Source of the DNA: Streptomyces hygroscopicus
GTDB taxonomy: Bacteria; Actinomycetota; Actinomycetes; Streptomycetales; Streptomycetaceae
Length of the DNA stretch: 64,000 nt
NCBI GenBank assembly: GCA_002021875.1
Contig: CP018627.1
Span: 11,594,001-11,658,000, forward strand
Direction of reading: 5' to 3'
Shown: one piece after another, positions 36,804 through 46,405 of the stretch
Position numbering within the stretch: position 1 is the first letter of the stretch
How the letters are laid out: each line of letters begins with the position of its first letter
The notes under the pieces: generated by a model
What the model saw: the letters and a program-made list of their open reading frames with translations, nothing else
The model's database searches: none
What the model was told of the DNA's origin: nothing
Translations under genes and position numbers: made by a program

Positions 36804-38063
36804 CTAGGAGGCTGACGGTCCGGTCCAGCCGGCCGCCACATGGCCGATGCGCACCCGCTGCGGGTGGTCGCCGACCGACACGGACGCGGTCTTCTCGCCT
36901 GTCGTGAAGTCGATGGCGGTGACGCGGTCGGCACCGCTCTCGGAGACGATGCAGGAGGTGCCGTCGCCGCTCACCGTCGCCCAGTACGGCTTCGAGGTCG
37001 GTACCAGGGGGCCTTCCTGGAGCGATTCGCGGTCGACGACGGTCGCGTAGTCGTCCATCGTCCCGGCCACGCACAGTTTCTTGCCGTCGGGGCTCATCGA
37101 CAGGCCGTGGTGGCGGGAGTCGTTGACCCAGGTGGTGCGGTCCTCGCTGGTCGCCGGGTTCTTCGGGAGGGTTTTCGCGCGGGTGATCTTGTCTTTGGCC
37201 ACGTCGTACTCCAGGAACCCGTTGAAGAAGGAGACCTGGAAGTAGAGCTTGGACTCATCCGGGGTGAAGGCGACGGGCCGGACGGCGTCGGACAGGTCCT
37301 TGCGGCCGAAGGCGTCGAGCCGTTCGCGCATGTCGATGACCTTGATCTGCCGATAGGTGTTGGCGTCGACCACGGTGATGTGCCGGTCGCCCTTCGTCCA
37401 GTCCATCGACGGATCGTCCAGGTCGGTGTTGACCTCGCCGATCGACATGTTCCAGAGGTACTTGCCGCCGTCGGTGAAGACGTTCTCGTGGGGCTTGTCA
37501 CCGGCGGAGAACGAGCCGAGCTGCTTCCCCGTCTCGATGTCGAGGACATGCACCGTGTTCGACGTCGAAGCCGACACCGCGACGCGTTCGCCGTCGGGGG
37601 AGACGGCCATGTGGTCCGCGCGGAATCCCGACACGGGGAAGCGCCACTTGATTTTGCCGGTCGCGACGTCGATGGAGACCACGTCGGCGAAGCTGGGCCG
37701 GGAGACGACGATGGCGGAGCCGTCCGGGGTCGAGTACATGTCGTCCACGAACTGGTCGTGCCCTTCACCTGGCCCCAGCCGGATCCCCAGGAAGAATGCG
37801 AGCTTGATGGGGTTGAGGTAGATCTCGGTGAGCCGCTGGTCCTTGTCCGGTATGACGTTGATGCGGCCGATCCTGGACAGGTCGCCAGTGGATTTGATGA
37901 CGTCGGCGGTGCCGTCCCAGTTGTTGCCCACGAACATCACTTCCCGCAGGCCGGCCGCCTTTGACTGTGCGGAGCTGACCGCCGTGGAGCCGGTCAGGGC
38001 CAGCGTCACGGCGGCGGTCAGGGAGAGGAGCGTTCGGGTGGAGCCACGGTGCTCGGGGGCCAT
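36804..38063 (-). CDS. Secreted YncE-like beta-propeller protein
   Basis: A 419-residue protein with a Sec signal (RTLLSLTAAVTLALTGSTAV then SSAQS). Repeated blades of the YVTN/YncE type follow: VVSIDVATGKIKWRFPVSG, HMAVSPDGERVAVSASTSNT, VHVLDIETGKQLGSFSAGDK, MSPDGKKLCVAGTMDDYATV, GDHPQRVRIGHV. Such seven-bladed propellers bind ligands or partners outside the cell; no catalytic residues are recognised. It lies between two carbohydrate-active genes on the same strand but is not tightly coupled to either. Confidence 0.85.
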   Translation of the reverse strand: MAPEHRGSTRTLLSLTAAVTLALTGSTAVSSAQSKAAGLREVMFVGNNWDGTADVIKSTGDLSRIGRINVIPDKDQRLTEIYLNPIKLAFFLGIRLGPGEGHDQFVDDMYSTPDGSAIVVSRPSFADVVSIDVATGKIKWRFPVSGFRADHMAVSPDGERVAVSASTSNTVHVLDIETGKQLGSFSAGDKPHENVFTDGGKYLWNMSIGEVNTDLDDPSMDWTKGDRHITVVDANTYRQIKVIDMRERLDAFGRKDLSDAVRPVAFTPDESKLYFQVSFFNGFLEYDVAKDKITRAKTLPKNPATSEDRTTWVNDSRHHGLSMSPDGKKLCVAGTMDDYATVVDRESLQEGPLVPTSKPYWATVSGDGTSCIVSESGADRVTAIDFTTGEKTASVSVGDHPQRVRIGHVAAGWTGPSAS

Positions 38064-38423
38064 GATTACTCCATGGGAGGTGGGGGTCTGTCATCGTCGG
38101 GGCGCCACCTACCGGAAAGTAATGAAGGCGGATACCTCTCACAAGAGTTCCGACGGCAAAAAATGACAGGCCCTCAACTTCACGGCCGACACGGACGGTT
38201 CGGACCCAGGGGAGCGCGATACCGGTGATCCCGTCCGTCCGCCCGTCCGCCACCCGGCCCGGTGGCACGGCGCCGGGGCCCGCCCCGGCGCCGTGCCCGC
38301 CACGCTGTCCCCCGCCGCCCGCCGCGCCTTCGCCCTGTACCGGGGCTTCATGCGCGCGGGCAGCGGCATGATCCGCCATGACCTCCCGCGGGCCATCGCG
38401 AAGAAGGTGGCCATCGCTGGGGG
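38064..38423 (+). other. Interval with a possible C-terminal coding scrap
   Basis: A plus-strand open segment ending in TAG at 38425-38427 reads LSPAARRAFALYRGFMRAGS and DLPRAIAKKVAIAGG with normal actinobacterial codon bias, but I do not recognise it and it has no clear start. It may be the tail of a lost gene. Nothing else is seen here. Confidence 0.3.
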
Positions 38424-39617
38424 CTAGCCGCCGAAGCTTACGCGGAGGCTGCCGTCCGTGGCGAAGGACCACTTCAGCGCGCCGGTGTAGGACGAGCACC
38501 GGGGCCCGTTCGTCCCGGACCAGAACTGGTTCGAACTGTCCGCGTCACCGATGATGCGGTCCTTCGTCCCGCTGCTGCCGCCGCGGCAGGACACATTGTC
38601 CCGGAACACCGACGTGCCGCCGTCGAACGAGAAGTTGCGCTCCCCGTTGTCGATGCCGACGTTGCCCGACACCGACATATGGCCGGGGTTGCTGTTGTAG
38701 GTGAACCCGTGCTTGCCGTTGTGGTAGGCGATGCTGCGGCGGATGACGTGGTCGACGGCGATGTCCGAGCCGCCCAGCTTGTAGCCGTTGCGGTCGCCGT
38801 TGGAGTTCTGGGTGCCGTCCGAGAGGGTGCCGTTGCCGTAGGAGAGAGAGTCCTCGATGGTCACCGGGCCGATGGGGCCGGTGTCCTTCTTGGTGTAGAG
38901 GTCCCAGCCGTCGTCGATGTTGTTGTGGGACACGTCGTAGCGGAAGACGTTTCCGGAGCCGACCGTGAGCTTCGCGGCGAACCCATCGGCGTCCTCGCCG
39001 TCGGAATCGGCGTTGTCGTGTGACTCCGAGCTCACCACGAGGTTGTTCGACGGCCACTGGTTCTGCGGGGTGCTGGAGGCGATGCGGGAGATCTGGAGCC
39101 CGGAGTCACGGTTGAAGCGGGTCACGGTGCGCTCGATGACGTTGTTGCTGCCGCCGACGAAGATCCCGTTGTCACCGGCGCGTTCGACGGTGATGTCGGC
39201 CAGGTGCCAGAACGATCCGTTGAGGGCGAGCCCGCGGTTCGCCGTATCCTCGCTCATGGCCGAGAAGTTCAGCACCGGGGTCTCCCCGGGGTAGGCGACC
39301 AGTTCCTTGCGGGCGCTCGACGTGCCGTTGTTGCCCGGCGCGATGGTGACCGTCTGCGAGAGGTTGTAGGTTCCGCCGCGCACGTAGATCGTGCCGCCCG
39401 CGGTGACGCGGGTGATCGCCGAGGCGAGTGTGGTCGGAGAGGACTCCGTCCCGGGGGCGTCGGTACTGCCCTTGGGCGACACGAACAAGTCGTCCGCGTC
39501 GAAGGACGCGGACTGTGCCCGCGAGACGGGCGGATGGACGGCGAGCAGGCCCGTCGACGCGACAACGGCCGCCGCCGCGACGGCGAGGGCGCGGGGGAGT
39601 GTCCGAGAGTGCTTCAT
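38424..39617 (-). CDS. Secreted PL9-family pectate lyase-like protein
   Basis: A 397-residue protein with a signal peptide (ALAVAAAAVVASTGLLAV) and a right-handed parallel beta-helix. It has the PL9 hallmarks: Asp-rich calcium site in NADSDGEDADGFAAKL, then NIDDGWDLYTK, and the catalytic-lysine motif GDRNGYKLGG, as in Pel9A/PelL. It cleaves polygalacturonate by beta-elimination. A LacI-type operator lies about 145 bp upstream. No frameshift is visible. Confidence 0.88.
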   Translation of the reverse strand: MKHSRTLPRALAVAAAAVVASTGLLAVHPPVSRAQSASFDADDLFVSPKGSTDAPGTESSPTTLASAITRVTAGGTIYVRGGTYNLSQTVTIAPGNNGTSSARKELVAYPGETPVLNFSAMSEDTANRGLALNGSFWHLADITVERAGDNGIFVGGSNNVIERTVTRFNRDSGLQISRIASSTPQNQWPSNNLVVSSESHDNADSDGEDADGFAAKLTVGSGNVFRYDVSHNNIDDGWDLYTKKDTGPIGPVTIEDSLSYGNGTLSDGTQNSNGDRNGYKLGGSDIAVDHVIRRSIAYHNGKHGFTYNSNPGHMSVSGNVGIDNGERNFSFDGGTSVFRDNVSCRGGSSGTKDRIIGDADSSNQFWSGTNGPRCSSYTGALKWSFATDGSLRVSFGG

Positions 39618-39760
39618 GGCGCTGAAACCTCCTTATGTGGGGGGCTGCCGTGGAGACAACAGGCAGCGCATGAGAGCGATTGCTGAAGCCTCCGCATCAT
39701 CAAAGACCTGGGCTAGGCGGCTCCGATGAGTGACGATGCGTCATGCGAGTCGGGAAGCTA

Positions 39761-39772
39761 GCAAGCGCTTGC
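39761..39772. promoter_or_regulatory. LacI-type operator upstream of the pectate lyase gene
   Basis: gcaagcgcttgc is a perfect 12-bp palindrome with central CG, of the LacI/GalR operator type and unlike the AAAACG sites at 17.8 and 18.9 kb. A sugar-responsive LacI repressor encoded elsewhere probably controls the lyase. Confidence 0.65.
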
Positions 39773-39881
39773 GGTGGTGTCAACGCCCCGCGTTCCCCCG
39801 CCCGCGCCTTCCATGGCTCCTGCGCGCAAGGTGGTGACGGGCCCTTCCCGGTTTGTCATGTACGGATTACAGTACGGGCAG

Positions 39882-39895
39882 TGGGAGCGCTCCCA
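39882..39895. promoter_or_regulatory. CebR-box (cellulose-utilisation operator)
   Basis: tgggagcgctccca is the perfect 14-bp palindrome known as the CebR operator in Streptomyces, which silences cellulase and cellobiose-uptake genes until cello-oligosaccharides bind CebR. It is 38 bp before an ATG that begins a signal peptide. The gene behind it has been lost. Confidence 0.85.
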
Positions 39896-39933
39896 GGCGC
39901 GCTCCGATCCTCATCACCGGCCGAAGGATCGCC

Positions 39934-39990
39934 ATGACCGCCACGCCACACCGCGCCCTGGCCGCCGCCGCGGTGGCCGTGGCGCTGTCG
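39934..39990 (+). pseudogene. Signal-peptide stub of a CebR-controlled secreted protein
   Basis: ATG with GAAGGA 6 nt upstream, then MTATPHRALAAAAVAVALS, a normal start of a Sec signal peptide. The following bases are already antisense to the TIG-domain gene, so the secreted protein (probably a cellulase or LPMO, judging from the operator) was cut off at about codon 19. Confidence 0.6.
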
Positions 39991-40606
39991 GTGAAGGTGA
40001 CGGTGTCGACGTTGACGAGGCCGGTTCCGTTGATGGTGATCTCGTCTCCTGCCGTGCCCGAGGTCGGAGCCGTCGAGGTGATGGTCGGTGCGAGGTAGTA
40101 GTCGATCGAAGTGGTGCCCGAGCGGCTGGTTCCGCCGGCGATGGTGATGGTCACCAGCTGGGCGGACACGGTGCCGACCCGGCCCGGGTTGGCCGGTGCG
40201 GTGAAGGTGACCTGGCTGGGCCGGCTGGGGGGTGACCGCGACGTTGCCGATGGTGCCCACCCTGACCTGGGTTCCCGTCAGGAAGTTGGCGCCGAGCAGC
40301 GTCACCGGGCCGCCGGTGGCGGCCGGGAGGCAGGTGAGGCTCAGGCCCGTGGTCGTCGGTGGGGCGATGACGAAGAACGGCAGGGCGTTGCTGGTGGCGC
40401 CGGTGGTGCTGGTAACACTGACGGAAACCTGTCCGGCGCACGGCGCCGAGTCGGGTACGACGAAGGTGACCTGGGTGGCGGTGACGGAGGTCGGGATGAC
40501 CGCGGCCGAACCGAAGTTCACCCTGGTGGTGGTGGAAAGGGAGGTGCCGTCGATCTGGACGGTGTCCCCGGGACGGCCCGCAGCAAGGTCCGTGGGCGAG
40601 AGAAGT
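39991..40606 (-). pseudogene. IPT/TIG-domain protein, frameshifted and truncated
   Basis: Two to three immunoglobulin-like IPT/TIG repeats: LAAGRPGDTVQIDGTSLSTT and RVNFGSAAVIPTSVTATQVT, VTLLGANFLTGTQVRVGTIG. After a shift in a G6 run near 40230, APTITSTAPTSGTAGDEITI and NGTGLVNVDTVTFTD follow. Such repeats occur in cell-surface proteins. Both ends are junctions: the N-terminus is fused to another gene and the C-terminus meets the CebR-controlled stub. Confidence 0.75.
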
Positions 40607-40975
40607 CGTGGAGGGCGGAGTGCGGCGGGGGAGTGGCGAAGAGGTTCGGTGATGACAGCCGCATGTGGGGTGGCGGCCGTGCAGGTGCGGCAGGTGTCGG
40701 CCAGCCGCCATAGGCGCCCGCTGTCGTCGCGGCAACAGAGCAGGACCATGAGGCCGCCGTAGCCTCGGTGCCGGGGATGCCAGCGGCAGGCGTGTTCGCC
40801 GCACTGGCAGGTCCGCAAGTGGTGTGCGAGAGCTTCGGTGCGTGTGTGCTCGGCAAGGTGGGCCACCGCGCACGCGAGGATGTCCGGAGGCCCAGTGCCG
40901 ACGGGGACCGGGCCGCAGCGGTCGCACAGCAGGGTCCGCCCTCAGGAGTGCATGCGGATCTCCACTGTCCAGGTG
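40607..40975 (-). pseudogene. Small cysteine-rich protein of unknown function, fused to TIG fragment
   Basis: GRTLLCDRCGPVPVGTG, then LAEHTRTEALAHHLRTCQCG and LADTCRTCTAATPHAAV. CxxC pairs suggest a zinc-binding fold. An in-frame TGA separates it from a plausible start (VEIRMHS). The 3' part runs into TIG sequence without a stop, so the original C-terminus is lost. I do not know its function. Confidence 0.5.
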
Positions 40976-41127
40976 CGCCGTCCCGGGTGTGTGGTCGTGC
41001 CGGATCCCATCGGTCGTCATCCTCCGTTTCGTGAAGACGTCTGCCCTCAGTATTCGACTGACACCCGGCCGAAATAGGGCAGACGTCTACGCTGACGGGG
41101 CAGGGGTGTGCCTCGTGCGATGGACGG

Positions 41128-41409
41128 GTGACGATCTTCCCGCCCGATTCCAACCTCCATGAGCTCCGCCTCGAGCTCTCCCGGCTGCGGGCCGCACGCG
41201 GATGGATCTACGACGAACTCGCCGCCCGCAGCGGCCTGTCCCGCCGCACGCTCATCGAGATCGAGCAGGGCCGCACCATCGGCACCCTCGCCACTTGGCA
41301 CGCCCTCGCCCACGCTCTCGGCGCCCCCGTCGACCAGCTTCTGGGCACCCTCTGCGCGGGCCACGAACCCCCCGCCCCGCCACACCCCGCCTGCCAAGGC
41401 CGCAGATGA
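41128..41409 (+). CDS. Small XRE-family DNA-binding protein
   Basis: A 93-residue protein made almost wholly of an HTH_3 domain (LRAARGWIYDELAARSGLSR, RTLIEIEQGRTIGTLATWHA, LAHALGAPVDQLLGTLC). Such single-domain regulators are common on Streptomyces plasmids and integrative elements. It starts with GTG, is divergent from the small Cys-rich gene, and its stop overlaps the start of the DUF2493 gene (ATGA), so the two are translated together. Confidence 0.85.
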   Translation: MTIFPPDSNLHELRLELSRLRAARGWIYDELAARSGLSRRTLIEIEQGRTIGTLATWHALAHALGAPVDQLLGTLCAGHEPPAPPHPACQGRR

Positions 41410-41993
41410 CGGACTCCCACTCCCGCGTGCTGATCTGCGGCAGCCGCCGCTGGCCCTGGCCCGACACCATCACCACCCTCCTGGACCGCGCCGCCGCCCG
41501 CCACGGCAACGACCTCGTGGTCATCGAAGGCGCCGGTACCGGCGCCGCGAGCGCCGCCCACCACTGGTGCACCCACCACGACCTGCCCGCCTGGCGCCAC
41601 CGCTGCCGCCCCCTCGCCCCAGCCCCCGGCCGCCGCGCCCGCACCCGCTGCTGGAGCGAAGCCGAACGCAATCAGCGCATGCTCCACGACGAAGGCCCCC
41701 GCCTGGTCATCGCCTTCTACGAGAACTTCCACCCCGCCCACCCCGGCAGCACCAACGACATGTGCCGCCGCGCCCTCACTCTCGGCATCCCCGTCTGGCT
41801 CGTGCCCACCGCTGATCCCGACAAAGGCGTGTGGCTGCACCTCACCCACTACGACCCCCGCCACACACCCCCTCCCACACGCCGGCCCGACCAACCCGAG
41901 CCCACCGCGACCACCCCACCCGCAACCTCCGAAACCAACGTCGCCGGAACACGGATGGAGTCGTGTCCCGCAGCGCCATCGACCTCACCTTGA
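41406..41993 (+). CDS. DUF2493/SLOG-like nucleotide-binding protein
   Basis: A 195-residue protein. The N-terminus SHSRVLICGSRRWPWPDTIT carries the GSR signature of the DUF2493 Rossmann-like (SLOG superfamily) fold. LVVIEGAGTGAASAAHHWCT is the glycine-rich second motif, followed by NQRMLHDEGPRLVIAFYENF and GTTDMC-like GSTNDMCRRALTLGIPVWLV. SLOG proteins bind nucleotide-derived ligands; a role here is unknown. It is coupled to the XRE gene upstream and followed by a RecD-like helicase remnant. The last 40 residues are low-complexity Pro/Thr. Confidence 0.8.
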   Translation: MTDSHSRVLICGSRRWPWPDTITTLLDRAAARHGNDLVVIEGAGTGAASAAHHWCTHHDLPAWRHRCRPLAPAPGRRARTRCWSEAERNQRMLHDEGPRLVIAFYENFHPAHPGSTNDMCRRALTLGIPVWLVPTADPDKGVWLHLTHYDPRHTPPPTRRPDQPEPTATTPPATSETNVAGTRMESCPAAPSTSP

Positions 41994-42116
41994 TCGAGCC
42001 CGCTGCCGCCGGTGCGGCGCAGATACCCCTCGACGCGGTCATCGACCGGGCTTTCTGCCCTGACGCCGCCCGCACCGGATCAGCCACGCGGGTCGAGCCA
42101 CCCCTCAGCCCTCTCA

Positions 42117-43901
42117 CTCGACCGCAGCCCCATGGACGTCGTCCGCCATATGCCGTACCAGCTGTGCCGCGACGTCCACGGCATCGGCTTCGAGACCGCC
42201 GACCGCATCGCCCTGGCCGTCGGCATCCGCAAACACAGCGATTAACGCCTCCAAGCCGCCCTCCTCCACACCCTCACCCAGGCCCGCGCCCGAGGCGACT
42301 GCCACCTGCCCGAACGTGTCCTCCTTGCCCGCACCCGCACCCGCAGCCTCCTCACCGACGACGACCCCACTATGGCGGACATCCTGCAAGGCCCGATCCT
42401 GCGCCAGGTCCTGGACACTCTCCGCGCCCGCGGTGAGACCGTCATCGAAGCCCTGCCAACACCTGTCCTCGAAGACGCCGATGTCTCCCGCGCCGTCACC
42501 GCTGTCAGCCTCACCTTCATGCACCGGGCCGAGACCGGACTGGCCCAAGACATCCTGCGCCTCCGCCACGCCACGCCCACCCTGGCCGAGCACACCGACT
42601 GGACCAGCCTCCTCGCCCGTACCGCACCCGGGGGACTGACCGAGGAGCAGCAGCAGGCCGTCCTGACCGCGCTCACCACCCCGGTGTCGATCCTGACCGG
42701 AGGACCCGGCTGCGGCAAGACCCACACCCTGCGCACCCTGGTCACCCTCGCCGAACAAGCGGGCCTCACCATCGCGCTGGCCGCCCCCACCGGCAAAGCC
42801 GCCAAGCGCATGGAGGAGACCACAGGACACCCGGCCACGACCATCCGCCGCCTGATCAGCGCCCCGCCCGCTCCGACCGACCGGTCCGACGAGCCCACGA
42901 GGCTGGAAGCCGCCGGCCTCGTCGTCATCGACGAAGCCTCCATGCTCGACGTCCAACTCGCCGCCCGCCTCACCGCGGCCATCCGCACCGGATGCCACCT
43001 GCTCCTGGTCGGCGACACCGACCAACTCCCCAGCGTCGGCCCCGGCCGCGTCCTGCGCGACCTCCTCGCCGTCCCCGACATCCCCCGCACCCACCTCACC
43101 CACATCTTCCGCCAGGACGATCAAAGCGCCGCCATCATCGACAACGCCCACCGCATCCTGCGCGGCCTGCCGCCCCTCCCCGCACCAGGAGTATTCGGCT
43201 GTCACCCCCTGGAAAACCCCGACACCATCGCCGACCACGTCGTAGAACTCGTCACCACCCACATCCCGCACCACTTCAACGCCGCACCCCAAGACATCCA
43301 AGTCCTCTGCTCCGCCCGGCGCCACACGGCCGGAACCCTCGCCCTCAACGCACGCCCGCACGCCCGCCTCAACCCACCCGCACCCGATAAGCCCCAGCAC
43401 CACCACGGGGGACAGATCTTCCGCCTGGGCGACCGCGTCCTGCAGATCCGCAACCAGCCCCACCGCGGCAAGAACGGCGTCTTCAACGGATCCACCGGCA
43501 CCATCACCGCCATCGACACCGAAGCCCACCAGCTCACCGTCACCCTGACCGACGGCGAGCCCATCCCCTGCCTCTTCACCGACCTCGACGAACTACTCCA
43601 CGCCTACGCCCTGACCGTCCACCGCTCCCAAGGCAGCGAATACCCCTACGTCGTCATCCCCATGACCACCTCCGCCGGCCAACTCCTCCAACGCAACCTG
43701 CTCTACGCCGCCGTGACCCGCGCCAGCCGCGGCGTCGTGCTCACCGGACAAGCCACCGCCGTGCACCGAGCCCTGACCAACACCCACTCCCGACGCCGGT
43801 TCACCGCACTCGAACACCGCATCCACCAGCAAACCGCAGCCACCCTCCAGCCGCGCATCATCCACGCAGCGGGACAACTTGCCTTACTGATCTTTTCGTA
43901 A
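42117..43901 (+). pseudogene. RecD2-like DNA helicase, 5' truncated, internal stop, 3' end set by IS630
   Basis: The HhH region VVRHMPYQLCRDVHGIGFET is followed by KHSD and an in-frame TAA (42243-42245) where Glu is expected. Reading then continues in the same frame: Walker A GGPGCGKTHT, VVIDEASMLD, LLVGDTDQLPSVGPGRVLRD, FRQDDQSAAI, and the UvrD-C-like TVHRSQGSEYPYVVI with LLYAAVTRAS. The N-terminal domain of RecD2 is missing. An IS630 element inserted at 43885 supplies the last codons. A shorter helicase could still start at ATG 42372. Confidence 0.8.
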
Positions 43902-45043
43902 GTTCGGTGGGTGTGGTGGCCGTGTGGGTGGGAGGGTGTCGGGGTGGCATATCAACCTTCCCCTTCGGTTGCCGGCTCCTCTCTTCCTCCTTTGTCGCGG
44001 CCTCAGTTGGCGGAGGCGCGTCGTGTTCGGGCAGCCGAGTTGTTCGAGGGCGGCGTCTCGAATGCGGAGATCGCGAGGGCGGTGGGGGTGTGTGCCGAGA
44101 GTGTGCGGCGTTGGCGGCGGGTGTGGGAGCAAGACGGTGCTTCGGGCATGCGGAGACGGGCAGCCACCGGACGCCCACCCAAGCTGGACGACACCCAGGT
44201 CGAGATGGTCCGGGCCGCGTTGGAGCAAGGTGCCCGGGCTCATGGTTTCGAGGCCGACCTGTGGACCCTGGAACGAGTCGGCGCGGTCGTCACCCGGGCA
44301 ACGGGGGTGGTGTTGTCGAGGGCGTCGGTGTGGCGGCTGCTGACCGGCCGGCTCGGATGGAGCCTGCAACGGCCCGAGCGGCGGGCGGTCGAGCGGGACG
44401 AGTCGGAGATCGCTCGCTGGATCGCGCACGATTGGCCGCGCATCAAAAAGGGGCCGTGAACACACGTGCCTGGATCGTCTTCCTCGACGAATCAGGCGTC
44501 TCCCTGCTCCCTCAGATCCGCCGCACCTACTCGCCCCGAGGGCGGACCCCGCTCCTGCGGCACCGCCTGAACTGGAAGCGCGCGTCGATGGCCGGAGCCT
44601 TGGGCTACCACTCCACCGACCCCGATCGCGGGGCCCGCCTGTGCTTCCACCTCAAGCCCGGCAGCTACGACACCGCCGGGCTCATCGAGGTCCTGGAGCA
44701 GGTGAAGGTGTTCTACCGCGGCGAGCGAGTGGTCCTGGTCTGGGACGGCCTGTCCGCCCACTGGAGCCGGGCGATGCGGGCCTGGGTCGCCGAACAGGAC
44801 TGGCTGACCCTGGAACGATTACCCGCCTACGCTCCCGAGCTGAACCCGGTGGAACTGCTGTGGTCCTCGCTCAAGAAGCGTGAACTCGCCAACCTCGCCG
44901 GCGACCACCTCGCCGATGTCGCCGACGCCACCGAGCAAGGCATCCACCGCATCAACGCCAACCCCCGACTGCCATGGTCATTCCTCGCCCATACCGGCCT
45001 GACCATCCGCCCACCACACCCACCGAACTTACGAAAAGATCAG
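43887..45043 (+). mobile_element. IS630-family element D, complete, 1157 bp
   Basis: Inverted repeats ctgatcttttcgtaagttcg at both ends (exact over at least 20 bp). TA lies outside each end (43885-43886, 45044-45045). Only three bases and a TA separate it from element E. It contains a two-frame transposase with a classic slippery run. Confidence 0.9.
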
Positions 45044-45046
45044 TAA
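43944..45046 (+). CDS. IS630-family transposase (element D), -1 frameshift fusion
   Basis: Frame 1 from GTG 43944: HTH VSNAEIARAVGVCAESVRRW, FEADLWTLERVGAVVTRATG, ending WPRIKKGP. Frame 2: WIVFLDESGVSLLPQIRRTY, VLVWDGLSAHWSRAMRAWVA, AYAPELNPVELLWSSLKKRE. A -1 slip at AAAAAGGGG near 44448 joins them, giving a full DDE transposase, the usual expression mode in this group. It looks functional. Confidence 0.88.
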
Positions 45047-45050
45047 ACTA

Positions 45051-46208
45051 CTGAGTTTTTCGTTAGTTCTGTGGGTGCAGGGGCTTCGGCGGTGTGAGCA
45101 TGTTGGTGTGTCTTCCGAGTCGCAGGGCGTTGTTTCCGACGTCTCCGTTCTGCCGCTGACGGGGCCGCAGTTGGCCGAGGCCCGGCGCATGCGCGCGGTC
45201 GAGGTTGTTCGAGTAAGGACGTTCTTCGTCCGTGGTCGCACGGATGGTGGGGATCCACTCTGAGAGCGTGTGCCGGTGGAAACGCCTGTGGGAGCAGGGT
45301 GGGGTTGAGGCACTGCGGCGGCGTCCGGTCTCCGGGCGGCCGCCCAAGCTGGGTGACGTCCAAGTGGAGCTGTTTCGGGCCGCGTTGGAGCAGGGGGCCC
45401 GGGTGCACGGGTTCGAGGCGGATCTGTGGACCTTGGAATGGGTCGGCGTGGTGGTTGGGCGGGTGACCGGGGTGAAGCTGGCCCGGGCATCTGTGTGGCG
45501 CCTGCTTACCGGGCGGCTGGGGTGGAGTCTGCGGCGGCCCAGGCGTCAGGCCGTCGAGCGGGACGAGTCCGAGATCGCCCGGTGGGTCGCCCAGGAGTGG
45601 CCACGCATCAAAAGGGGGCGGTGAAGAAACGTGCCTGGATTGTGTTCTTCGATGAATCGGGTGTGTCGCCGCTGCCCCAGGTTCGCCGCACCTGCGCACC
45701 CCGCGGGCGCACTCCCACGCTGCGGCACCGGCTGAACTGGAAACGTGCCGGGATGGCCGCCGCGCTGGGCTACCACGCCGCTGACCTTGAACGTGGCCCG
45801 CGGCTGTGCTTCCACCTCAAGCCGGGCGGCTATGACACCACTTCCTTGATCGAAGTGTCGGAACACGTCAAGACCTTCTGCGCCGGCGAGTCGGTGGTGT
45901 TGGTGTGGGACGGACTGTCGGCCCACTGGAGTCGGAGCATGCGGGCCTGGGCGGCCGAGCAGGCCTGGCTGACACTGGAGCGGCTGCCGGCCTACGCACC
46001 CGAACTCAACCCAGTGGAACTGCTGTGGTCGGCCATCAAGGCCCGCGAGCTGGCCAACCTCGCCGGCGACCACCTCGCCGATGTCGCCGACGCGGCCGAA
46101 CGCGGCATCCACCGGATCTGCTCCAACGAACAACTCCCGTGGTCCTTCCTCACTCACACCGGATTGACAATCCATCCTGAACCACCGCGGAACTAACGAA
46201 AACCTCAG
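45051..46208 (+). mobile_element. IS630-family element E, 1158 bp
   Basis: Imperfect inverted repeats: ctgagtttttcgttagttc on the left, ctgaggttttcgttagttc (reverse complement) on the right. TA flanks at 45049-45050 and 46209-46210. Clearly related to element D but diverged. Its transposase has lesions in the first frame. Confidence 0.85.
45108..46196 (+). pseudogene. IS630-family transposase (element E), first frame damaged
   Basis: It starts VSSESQGVVSDVSVLPLTGP and QLAEARRMRAVEV. Near 45205-45225 the frame is lost and a TAA stands where CAA is expected. It continues VVARMVGIHSESVCRWKRLW to WPRIKRGR. After the AAAAGGG slip the second frame is intact: WIVFFDESGVSPLPQVRRTC, VLVWDGLSAHWSRSMRAWAA, AYAPELNPVELLWSAIKARE. 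Probably inactive in cis, though element D could mobilise it. Confidence 0.82.
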
Positions 46209-46210
46209 TA

Positions 46211-46405
46211 GACGAGTAGTTCCGAAAGGCTTGAAGCGTGGCGTGAGCGTGCGATAGCAGGGCCGCTGTTGCAGCCGATGCGGAACGGGATTCTTGATCG
46301 GGCGCTTGGCGGAGCCGTGAGGGGCTCCGACTGGATGGGGGTCGCACCGCGCCGCGGCTTCCGTAGCGCGGTGACGACGGTGGATGGACGCTTTCGCCGT
46401 TTTAG
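46211..46405. repeat. 195-bp segment, inverted copy of 10140-10334
   Basis: It lies between the end of IS630 element E and the stop of the SnoaL-like gene. Its reverse complement is found at 10140-10334 with few differences. Together with the SnoaL-like 3' end (copied at 6804-7019) it marks an ancestral unit of at least 410 bp duplicated in this replicon. Confidence 0.85.
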
